Shown: one piece after another, positions 24,886 through 31,888 of the stretch | How the letters are laid out: each line of letters begins with the position of its first letter | Position numbering within the stretch: position 1 is the first letter of the stretch | Origin: Verrucomicrobiota bacterium | Lineage (GTDB): Bacteria; Verrucomicrobiota; Verrucomicrobiia; Palsa-1439 | Assembly (NCBI GenBank): GCA_016871575.1 | Contig: VHCW01000024.1 | Location: 1-54,039, forward strand | Direction of reading: 5' to 3' | Length of the DNA stretch: 54,039 nucleotides | Notes under the pieces: model-generated | Seen by the model: only the letters and a program-made list of their open reading frames with translations | The model's database searches: none | What the model was told of the DNA's origin: nothing | Translations under genes and position numbers: made by a program

Positions 24886-25368
24886 TCAGCCCTCCCAAAT
24901 GATTCCGCCAACTCTCTTAGCGAGCCGTATAAAAACCAGACCCTTTTCCGCAGATAACTCCCATTCCTCAATGAGATATCTAGTATCATAAACACGCCCT
25001 ACGTACTTCGGACGCACTTCTACCTGCATAAATATGTCAGTATTATTGATGCGCTTTGTTTCAAGAATTTTTGCCGTCCACCCGACAAATTTTCCCAAAG
25101 GAGGTTTCTCCTTCACCCGTGGCATCCATTCTATTAGTTTCAGAATAGCATCTTCTGGAATGACGGTCTTCGTCGCTTTCTCCGTTCGATTAGTTAGGGC
25201 CTCGACGTGAGGCAGCGCTTGGGTAAGGGTCTTTGGATTCCCAGCAAGACGAATTTGCGCACAATGATTATCGTGCGTCTCGCCATTCGTATTCACAGAC
25301 ACAGGAAGAAGGGCAGCACTCATGAAGAGCAAGGCCGTCCAATCCATCGTTCGCGGTGTTGTTCGCAT
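24886..25368 (-). CDS. Small exported protein downstream of a serine-rich gene
   Basis: A 160-residue protein with a hydrophobic N-terminal segment (MDWTALLFMSAALLPVSVN) that looks like a signal peptide. The mature part mixes helix (HVEALTNRTEKATKTVIPEDAILKLIEWMP) and strands (GKFVGWTAKILETKRI, RYLIEEWELSAEKGLVFIRLAK). I chose ATG 25368 because GGAGAAGC precedes it; an upstream in-frame ATG at 25392 overlaps the previous gene. Like the other small exported genes here it sits directly behind a serine-rich gene. Family unknown. Confidence 0.6.
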   Translation of the reverse strand: MRTTPRTMDWTALLFMSAALLPVSVNTNGETHDNHCAQIRLAGNPKTLTQALPHVEALTNRTEKATKTVIPEDAILKLIEWMPRVKEKPPLGKFVGWTAKILETKRINNTDIFMQVEVRPKYVGRVYDTRYLIEEWELSAEKGLVFIRLAKRVGGIIWEG

Positions 25369-25381
25369 GCTTCTCCTGCCT

Positions 25382-27097
25382 CTACGGTTCAATTACCTTA
25401 AATGCTGTGTTAGTCGATTTTACCTTTTGCAACTGATACTCAGTAAAAGTATTGGTGACAGTACCTCCGCCAGCATTCAAAACCATCCTGGTCTGTTGAC
25501 TGAAGTTCACCAAGACAGTTCCATTAGAAAGCACATTCCAAGCATCCACGTCATTTTGCGTAGCCAGCGTGCCCGTTTTGGGATCGTCAGCTCGACCGTC
25601 ATTATTAACTGGATTCAAAGTATCCCATGCACCAGAGTTAATTCGCTCTTGTAAGATGTGGCCGTTACCTCGAACAGGTTCACCGTCTTGATCACGTACC
25701 TCAAAAACAATGACAACCCGCATAACAACTGGCGGCCCATCCGCAAATGGATCGATTTCAACGCTATTAGCCCCAAGACCTGCGACTATCACAGCGCTTG
25801 TTGGCACCTGCACTTTGACTTCTTTGTTAACCTCACAACTGTCTGCGTCAGGTGGAGTATAAGTGAGCGTTATCGTTGCGATACCCCCAGTCGCTTGGGC
25901 GCGGAAGGTTGCGTAGTGCTCGTCCTCGTTGACCTCTTCGAGTTCCAGCCTTGCATCTGCATCCCATGCATAATCTCCGTCAGGGTCGCCACCAACAGCG
26001 TAAACCGTTACGGTGTCACCAATTAACACCTTATCGTTGCCGACTAACGAAACCGGACAACTTGAACTCGACGAGTTCGACGAACTGCTGCGCGATACAC
26101 TGCTGGTCGAACTGGAAGAATGGCTTGTGGACGTTGACGAGTTGCTTGTGGAACTTAGCGATTCGCTGGTCGAACTGTAGGACGTTGAGCTTGAACTGCC
26201 GCTGGAATACGACGGGGAAGTCGAACTGCTCGAACTCGGCGAAGTGGAACCCGACGACGAGGAGGAAACGCTTCCACTGCCGGAACTGCTGCTGCTCGCC
26301 GAGGCGCTCGACGAACCGCTGGTGCTGCTCGAACTCGTGCTCGACGAGGAGTTGCTGGTCGAACTCGCACTGGCGGACGCGCTCGACGAGGACGAAGAAC
26401 TGCTGGGACTGGTCGAACTGCTGCTGGACGAGGACGGGCTGGTGCTGCTGGAACTCTTGCTTGATGACGAGCCGCTGCCGCTGGTGGAACTGAACGATGA
26501 GCTTGAATTGCTGGAGCACGAAGAGCACGAAGAAGATGACGAAGAACTCGAAACACTCGTCGAGGAACTGCTAGAGTGACTTGCACTGGTGGAACTGCTG
26601 CTGGACGACGAAGATGATCGAGAAGCAGAGGAAGAACTGCTGCTCGATGCGGATGCGCTCGACGACACCGAAGTGCTGCTTGAACTCGTGCTCGATGAGG
26701 ACTGGCTGGTTGAACTCGCACTGGCGGACGCGCTCGATGAGGACGAAGAACTGCTCGGACTGGTCGAACTGCTGCTGGACGACGAGGGACTGGTGCTGCT
26801 CGAACTGCTGCTGGTCGAAGAAGTGCTGGACGAACTACTGCTGGAAGAACTGCTATGCGAAGGGGAGGTGCTCGACGACGAACTGCTGGAAAAACTCGTG
26901 CTGCTGGAACTCTTCGATGAGGAAGACGGGCTGGTGCTGCTCGATGACGAACTCGAACTGCTGCTGGAACTGGAAGATGAACTCGAAGACGAAGAAAGCG
27001 TGAGCGCCGTCAACTCCCGACTCTTGGCATCCGCGCGAGTTGCGCGCCCGCGAACCGCTCGCGCAGATTTCTTTCTTCGTTGTGGCTTCCGTTTCAT
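25382..27097 (-). CDS. Serine-rich modular protein with Ig-like C-terminal domains
   Basis: A 571-residue protein. The leader (1-34, MKRKPQRRKKSARAV...) matches those of the neighbours. About 35-345 are serine/threonine-rich with recurrent spacers (TSP, TSA, SAS, SGSGSV). About 346-571 look like one or two bacterial Ig-like domains (VLIGDTVTVYAVGGDPDGDYAWDAD, GGIATITLTYTPPD, then VVIVFEVRDQDGEPVRGNG). The switch from serine-rich to Ig-like sequence falls near 26063, at the same DNA junction as in the gene at 28672. No signal peptide is visible. Confidence 0.75.
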   Translation of the reverse strand: MKRKPQRRKKSARAVRGRATRADAKSRELTALTLSSSSSSSSSSSSSSSSSSSSTSPSSSSKSSSSTSFSSSSSSSTSPSHSSSSSSSSSSTSSTSSSSSSTSPSSSSSSSTSPSSSSSSSSASASASSTSQSSSSTSSSSTSVSSSASASSSSSSSASRSSSSSSSSSTSASHSSSSSTSVSSSSSSSSCSSCSSNSSSSFSSTSGSGSSSSKSSSSTSPSSSSSSSTSPSSSSSSSSASASASSTSNSSSSTSSSSTSGSSSASASSSSSGSGSVSSSSSGSTSPSSSSSTSPSYSSGSSSSTSYSSTSESLSSTSNSSTSTSHSSSSTSSVSRSSSSNSSSSSCPVSLVGNDKVLIGDTVTVYAVGGDPDGDYAWDADARLELEEVNEDEHYATFRAQATGGIATITLTYTPPDADSCEVNKEVKVQVPTSAVIVAGLGANSVEIDPFADGPPVVMRVVIVFEVRDQDGEPVRGNGHILQERINSGAWDTLNPVNNDGRADDPKTGTLATQNDVDAWNVLSNGTVLVNFSQQTRMVLNAGGGTVTNTFTEYQLQKVKSTNTAFKVIEP

Positions 27098-27118
27098 CTG
27101 TCAATTGTCAGGCGTTGG
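26996..27118. repeat. Leader cassette copy B
   Basis: Same unit as 24729-24850: the 5' flank (minus strand 27118-27098) and the coding leader of the 571-residue protein. The leader differs from copy A mainly at residues 9-17. Confidence 0.85.
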
Positions 27119-27160
27119 CCCTCTTACACCCTCTTGCATTGGATAAATTTGCTTTCGCAC

Positions 27161-27991
27161 TCAATCATTGACCCCTTTGAGTTTGAGTTTTCCGAGAATC
27201 ATATCAATATCTCTTGCAACAGTCTTACACGTATTCTTGGCGAGTCGGCAGACTGCAGAGCAGAAGTCCCGCATCTTGCCTTCAGCTTCCGATTCGAGAT
27301 AGATCATGTGATACTTCCCATCTTGGACCGCTTCAATAAACCACCGTACTCCGTCCACATACATAAGCTTATGCGGAAAGGGCGGCAGTGTCCAAAAATC
27401 GCTGGTGTTCAGGAGGGGACTCAATACAGAAGGGTCATTATCCGTCAATATTGCGGTTGACTTACCATGGAGAAGAAGCCCTTTCTTGGAACTGTGCCAA
27501 GTATAGCAGGATATCCGATGGCTGCGGGGGGCAACGCTTATGCGCACGCAGAAAACTCCTTTTCCCATTTGAGTGCAAAGCACACGGTAGTGCGTCTCAC
27601 CAAAAGTAGTCAGAGGATAGAGTGCTTTCTCGCCGACCTCTTGAAGACGGTCACTCGCCCAACACAGCGAGTTTCTTGTCCATTCCCGCTCATCGAGCTT
27701 TGGATAAAGCCGTGTGTATCTGTTTTTGTTCAAAGATGCGTTCTCTTCGAGAGACATAGCGAAAGAGCAGGTTGTTACCGCAAGCAACACAACCGCACCG
27801 TAGCAGCCCATGCGGGTCTTGTTACAAACTCTGGTTATATTTTGTGCGACATAATTCTTCATTCCATGAATAATCGGGATCAGAGTCAGATGCATTTGCA
27901 GGGGCAACTCCTGACTCTGGACATCGTAGCAAATCCTGCCTCTGCGAACTGGTCGCTCGGATTCGATTTCTCGTTGTTGTCTGAGTTTCAT
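27161..27991 (-). CDS. Exported protein with a degenerate leader fused upstream; paralogue of 27995 gene
   Basis: The open frame has 276 residues. From about residue 44 (ATG 27862) it matches the upstream neighbour: MKNYVAQN... then a hydrophobic GCYGAVVLLAVTTCSFA segment, NRYTRLYPK, CWASDRLQEVGEKAL, ETHYRVL, SDFWTLPPFP and QDGKYHMIYLES. The 43 residues in front (MKLRQQREIESERPVRRG..., SQELPLQMHLTL) resemble a decayed serine-rich leader and are preceded by the same CGCCTGACA flank. The protein may start at 27991 or at 27862. It could be an immunity or partner protein; the family is unknown. Confidence 0.65.
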   Translation of the reverse strand: MKLRQQREIESERPVRRGRICYDVQSQELPLQMHLTLIPIIHGMKNYVAQNITRVCNKTRMGCYGAVVLLAVTTCSFAMSLEENASLNKNRYTRLYPKLDEREWTRNSLCWASDRLQEVGEKALYPLTTFGETHYRVLCTQMGKGVFCVRISVAPRSHRISCYTWHSSKKGLLLHGKSTAILTDNDPSVLSPLLNTSDFWTLPPFPHKLMYVDGVRWFIEAVQDGKYHMIYLESEAEGKMRDFCSAVCRLAKNTCKTVARDIDMILGKLKLKGVND

Positions 27992-28014
27992 CTGTCAGTT
28001 GTCAGGCGTTGGCC
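27863..28014. repeat. Degenerate leader cassette
   Basis: The flank (minus strand 28012-27992, CAACGCCTGACAACTGACAG) matches the flank of copies A-C with one change. The following codons retain the MK-R-x-Q-R start, the VRxGR stretch and the final QEL...LTL of the normal leader. Confidence 0.65.
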
Positions 28015-28672
28015 CTTTTATTCTGCTGAGTTGTTCCGCCAGCCGCCGTATTTCGGAGCAGAATTTCCTCATCTTGCCGTCGGAGTCTGATTCGAGAAAG
28101 ACCATGCGATACTTTCCGTCCTGAACCACTTCGATATACCACGGACTGGGGTCAAAATGCGTCAGCCCGGGGGGGAAGTATGGCAGTTTCCAAAAGTCGC
28201 TGGCTTCGAGGAGGCTTTTCAGCATAGAAATATCCTTCTCAGACAGCGTGGCTGTGGACTTCGGCTGTAGGCGGAGTCCTTCCTCAGTCCTTCGCCATTC
28301 CGAGTAGGAAATCCAGCGGCGGGGGGACGCCACTGTGATGTGCACACAGAACGCGCCCACGCACCATCGATTCCCCCATTGATAATGGAGCACACGGTAG
28401 TGGGTCTCGCTAGAGGTCGTCAAGGAACGGATCGCTTTTTCGCCCGCCTCCAAGAGACGATCGGTCGCCCAACACAACGTATGTTTCTCCCATGTCTCGC
28501 AATCGCGCTTTGGAAAAATCCGAGTGTATCGGTCATCAATCACTGGCGCGCTCGCTCCGGGCAGCTTGGGGGAGAAAGAAATTGTCAAGGCGAGAAAACC
28601 AATCATTCCATACCAGCGAAGACTTCTCCGGTTATGAACGCTAACGATTTTATGAAGCAAAGAGCGATTCAT
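27995..28672 (-). CDS. Exported protein following the JAMM-like serine-rich gene
   Basis: A 225-residue protein with a basic N-terminus and one hydrophobic segment (MIGFLALTISFSPKLPGASA) that should act as signal peptide. The mature part has conserved cysteines (CETWEKHTLCWATD, CVGAFCVHI) and a WYIEVVQDGKYRMVFLES strand pair. It is a paralogue of the next gene. Its ATG overlaps the previous stop as TGATG, which implies translational coupling to the serine-rich protein; that coupling and the duplication are the main reasons to suspect an immunity role. Family unknown. Confidence 0.68.
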   Translation of the reverse strand: MNRSLLHKIVSVHNRRSLRWYGMIGFLALTISFSPKLPGASAPVIDDRYTRIFPKRDCETWEKHTLCWATDRLLEAGEKAIRSLTTSSETHYRVLHYQWGNRWCVGAFCVHITVASPRRWISYSEWRRTEEGLRLQPKSTATLSEKDISMLKSLLEASDFWKLPYFPPGLTHFDPSPWYIEVVQDGKYRMVFLESDSDGKMRKFCSEIRRLAEQLSRIKGPTPDN

Positions 28673-30111
28673 CAGTACTCACTAAGATTGATTGGTTTTT
28701 CAATTCCATAAGTATTGGGCTCAGGGGCAGGATAGAGGACAGTCGAATTCCCAGTTCCTGCCTCAGTCATATAACTTGGGCACTGATAATGGTTCGGAAA
28801 ATATATGTCCAAAGATTGTTCATTCGATGTTCCGAGTTGCGTAGGAAAACCTTCCGGATGAGTATGGAAGATTGCAACGACAGTGTCGCTTGGGTCATTG
28901 GGTTGTATTGATCCTATGGGCGCTGTTGGATGCTCAGCATTTCCAGATACTGCTTCACTCGTATAAAGGTTTCCCATGACATCACGGTAGATTATGACTG
29001 CTCGCTCATAGTCATCTTCTTCCGTCAATAATTTTAGTTCATCACTTGCTAGCCTCACCAGATGGAGAATCTCTCTCTCGTCAGCGCTGAGACTGCTGCT
29101 CGACGAGTTCGACGAACTGCTGCGCGACACACTGCTGGTGGAAGTGGATGAGTGGCTCGTGGACGTTGACGAGTTGCTTGTGGAACTTAGCGATTCGCTG
29201 GTCGAACTGTAGGACGTTGAGCTTGAACTGCCGATGGAATACGACGAGGAAGTCGAACTGCTCGAACTCGGCGAAGTGGAACTCGACGAAGAAGAAGATG
29301 AGGAAACGCTTCCACTGCCGGAACTGCTGCTGCTCGACGAGGCGCTAGACGAACCGCTGGTGCTGCTCGAACTCGTGCTGGATGAGGATGCGCTGGTGGA
29401 GGAACTGCTGGTCGAACTCGCACTGGCAGACGCGCTCGACGAGGACGACGAACTGCTGGGACTGGTAGAACTGCTACTTGACGAGGAGGGGCTAGTGCTA
29501 CAGGAACTGCTGCTGAAGGAGGAGTGGCTCCCGCTGGTGGAATTGCTCGATGAACTTGAATGGCTGGAAGACGAGGAACTCGATGATGACGACGATGGCG
29601 ATCCGCTGCCGGAAGAACTGCTGCTGGAAGGGGAAGTGGACGACGATGAACTGCTCGAAAAACTGCTGCTCGTCGAAGAACTGCTGGAATCGCTTGCGCT
29701 CGTGGAACTGCTGCTCGATGACGAAGAACTGCTCGGACTGGTAGAACTACTGCTGGAGGATGACTGACTGGCGCTCGTGGAACTGCTGGACGACGAGGAC
29801 GGACTGTTGCTGCTCGAACTGCTGCTGGTCGAAGAAGTGCTGGACGAACTACTGCTGGAAGAACTGCTCTGCGAAGGGGACGTGCTTGATGACGAACTGC
29901 TGGAAAAACTCGTACTGCTGGAACTCTTCGATGAGGAAGACGGACTGGTGCTGCTCGATGACGAACTCGAACTGCTGCTGGAACTGGAAGATGAACTCGA
30001 AGACGAAGAAAGCGTAAGCGCAGTCAATTCCTGCGTCTTGGAATCCGCACGAGAGGCGCGACCGCGAACGGATCGCTTCGCTTTCGTTCTTCGTTGTGGC
30101 TTCCGTTTCAT
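28672..30111 (-). CDS. Serine-rich modular protein with JAMM/DUF4329-like C-terminal domain
   Basis: A 479-residue protein: leader 1-34, serine/threonine-rich 35-337, folded tip 338-479. The tip contains YERAVIIYRDVMGNLYTSE, then VVAIFHTHPEGF (His-Thr-His-Pro at about 414-417), followed by TSNEQSLDIYF and PSYMTEAGTGNSTVLYPAP. This layout matches the JAB/MPN metalloprotease fold as in DUF4329 toxin tips, where H-x-H-P and a later S-x-x-D bind zinc. Here the serine is one residue closer to the aspartate (S-L-D), so activity is uncertain. The gene overlaps its neighbour downstream (TGATG). Confidence 0.75.
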   Translation of the reverse strand: MKRKPQRRTKAKRSVRGRASRADSKTQELTALTLSSSSSSSSSSSSSSSSSSSSTSPSSSSKSSSSTSFSSSSSSSTSPSQSSSSSSSSSSTSSTSSSSSSNSPSSSSSSSTSASQSSSSSSSTSPSSSSSSSSSSTSASDSSSSSTSSSFSSSSSSSTSPSSSSSSGSGSPSSSSSSSSSSSHSSSSSNSTSGSHSSFSSSSCSTSPSSSSSSSTSPSSSSSSSSASASASSTSSSSTSASSSSTSSSSTSGSSSASSSSSSSGSGSVSSSSSSSSSTSPSSSSSTSSSYSIGSSSSTSYSSTSESLSSTSNSSTSTSHSSTSTSSVSRSSSSNSSSSSLSADEREILHLVRLASDELKLLTEEDDYERAVIIYRDVMGNLYTSEAVSGNAEHPTAPIGSIQPNDPSDTVVAIFHTHPEGFPTQLGTSNEQSLDIYFPNHYQCPSYMTEAGTGNSTVLYPAPEPNTYGIEKPINLSEY

Positions 30112-30130
30112 CTGTCAATTGTCAGGCGTT
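30010..30130. repeat. Leader cassette copy C
   Basis: Same unit as 24729-24850. Here the 5' flank also encodes the last residues (RLTIDR, stop) of the gene upstream, whose TGA overlaps the ATG of the serine-rich gene (ATGA). Confidence 0.85.
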
Positions 30131-30887
30131 GATCCGCCCGATTCAGTCTTTCTGGATCAGATGTAAAATTGATCTTCACCTTTGGCCTGTTCGTCGCCCA
30201 AACGGGTAAAGCAGGGAAGAGCTTCTCAAACACCGTGAATGACGTGACCTCATTCGAGACAATATTGAAATGAATGCCTTTGTTGGGATAATAAAGCACT
30301 TCGGATCCCACAGGGTCATTATACCAATAAGGCCGTGCCGCATTCGCAAATGGAATGATCGCACGGAGATTCGGCGCATAGTTGCTGATGACTCCAAAGG
30401 CGGTTTCCACATCCTTCCGGCTGACACCGCCTTGTTCAAAGGAAAGCCTCCTGTCCACGGTGCCGCGAAACGGAACACGAATCTCTAAACCCGGAATCAC
30501 GCCATGCACATACGGTGTTGCATAGAAAGTGATGTTCTCAATCCGTTCCTTCTCTTTGCGCGCGCCAATGAGACCTACCGCCCCAACAGATGGAACTATG
30601 ATGAAGCCAGCGCGCGTCGTAACCCCAGTAGACCGCTTCCCGACTTGTTGCACAGTCATCCCCACTTCACATACCTGACGGACTCCCCTGCCTGGTTGAA
30701 CCGTGGGAGGAGAGTTCCGCGCCGACATTAAGGCTGGGGAGCAGCCCAACAGAATAAGCGCTGCGAGAAGCAAACGCACTAAATCAGGCCCGCGAGAAAT
30801 AGGAATCAGGCGATTCTCGTCAGCAAAAGATGCACGACCGCGAACGGGTTGCTTCGCTTTGCTTCTGCGTTGTGGCTTCCGTTTCAT
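30108..30887 (-). CDS. Lipoprotein-like exported protein carrying the serine-rich-type leader
   Basis: A 259-residue protein. Residues 1-26 (MKRKPQRRSKAKQPVRGR...) are the same leader as in the serine-rich proteins, but then the chain enters a hydrophobic export signal (LVRLLLAALILLGCSPALMS, lipobox-like LLGC) instead of a serine tract. The rest shows strands and a conserved-looking GVSRKDVETAFGVISNY... region, and is not recognised. A leader in front of a normal signal suggests that recombination replaced the original 5' end. It overlaps the next serine-rich gene by 4 bases. Confidence 0.65.
   Translation of the reverse strand: MKRKPQRRSKAKQPVRGRASFADENRLIPISRGPDLVRLLLAALILLGCSPALMSARNSPPTVQPGRGVRQVCEVGMTVQQVGKRSTGVTTRAGFIIVPSVGAVGLIGARKEKERIENITFYATPYVHGVIPGLEIRVPFRGTVDRRLSFEQGGVSRKDVETAFGVISNYAPNLRAIIPFANAARPYWYNDPVGSEVLYYPNKGIHFNIVSNEVTSFTVFEKLFPALPVWATNRPKVKINFTSDPERLNRADQRLTIDR
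30810..30887. repeat. Leader cassette copy D (coding part only)
   Basis: The first 26 codons match copies A-C, but the 5' flank has diverged (GATTAACTG before the ATG instead of ATTGACAG). Similarity ends after codon 26, ahead of the ELTALTLS end of the other leaders. Confidence 0.75.
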
Positions 30888-30890
30888 CAG

Positions 30891-31868
30891 TTAATCGTAA
30901 GAGTTGCCCCCTCGCCCAGACAGCACCAGCCGCAAACCGGAATTTCGAAAGCGTTCGCCGGGAACACCAAAGCTCCGGGCACTGGAAGTGAGATCGTCGG
31001 GGCTATAGTCGGGATATTCATGATCCATCTTAGCAAAGGCCTTTGCGTTGGATGACGTGATCTCAATGACAAGGCGGTTCTTTTCCTCGATTGTTCGCCG
31101 CTCGAAGGATCCCCCTCGCAACACGCAACCGAAGATCGCGTGGAAAGGAACTTGGAATGATTCTCTCTCAATGGACTCCGGTCGCAACACGTAGCGCTTA
31201 CCAGGTTTGGAGCCTTTGGGGTCCTGTTGCGGTTCGGCAGTATAGTTTCCATACCAGTCGCTGCACCATTCCCAGACATTGCCGATCATGTCGTAGAGGC
31301 CCCAAGCATTCGGTTTCTTCAATCCAATCGGATGGGTGGTGCCCCCGGCGTCGGATTTGAACCAAGCATACTCCCCTAATCGGCCATCGTCATCGCCCCA
31401 AAAATATTTTGTGGTGGTCCCGGCGCGGCAAGCGTATTCCCACTGTGCCTCGGTCGGCAGCGATGCTTTCCAGGCATCCAGTTTCTCATTCAACTTGGCC
31501 AAAAACGCCTCACAATCGTTCCAACTGACATTCCCCACCGGATGTTTGCCCCCTTTATAGGAACTCGGATTGTTGCCCATCACGGCCTCCCATTGCTCCT
31601 GCGTCACCTCGTATTTGCCCATGTAGAACGACTTAGTAATCGTCACTTTGTGAACAGGCTTTTCGTCTTCCCGCCCGTTTTCCGATCCCATCATGAAGGA
31701 ACCAGCGGGGACGGCGACAGCCTCGATTATGATTCCGCCGCCCAAATCCACCGTTAGTTGCTTTTCGGAACTGTGAACGCTCAGATCGGCGCTGTACCCG
31801 GTGCAGGCGCACAGCAGACAAGCGAATACGCTGCCAGCAACCGCCATCGGTTTCAGTTCATTCCTCAT
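30891..31868 (-). CDS. SUMF1/formylglycine-generating-enzyme-like lipoprotein
   Basis: A 325-residue exported protein. The N-terminus (MRNELKPMAVAGSVFACLLCACTG) is a lipoprotein-type signal. The mature part follows the SUMF1 domain closely: VPAGSFMMGSENGREDEKPVHKVTI, YEVTQEQWEAVMG, PVGNVSWNDCEAFLAKLN, LPTEAQWEYACRAGTTT, GLYDMIGNVWEWCSDWYG, RGGSF and SGLRLVL. True formylglycine enzymes oxidise a sulfatase cysteine and need two active cysteines near the C-terminus; I cannot identify that pair, and no sulfatase is nearby. It may instead be a carbohydrate- or protein-binding SUMF1 relative. I chose ATG 31868 over 31925 because it gives a clean signal. Confidence 0.85.
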   Translation of the reverse strand: MRNELKPMAVAGSVFACLLCACTGYSADLSVHSSEKQLTVDLGGGIIIEAVAVPAGSFMMGSENGREDEKPVHKVTITKSFYMGKYEVTQEQWEAVMGNNPSSYKGGKHPVGNVSWNDCEAFLAKLNEKLDAWKASLPTEAQWEYACRAGTTTKYFWGDDDGRLGEYAWFKSDAGGTTHPIGLKKPNAWGLYDMIGNVWEWCSDWYGNYTAEPQQDPKGSKPGKRYVLRPESIERESFQVPFHAIFGCVLRGGSFERRTIEEKNRLVIEITSSNAKAFAKMDHEYPDYSPDDLTSSARSFGVPGERFRNSGLRLVLSGRGGNSYD

Positions 31869-31888
31869 CGCAAATCTATGCTCTTTAG

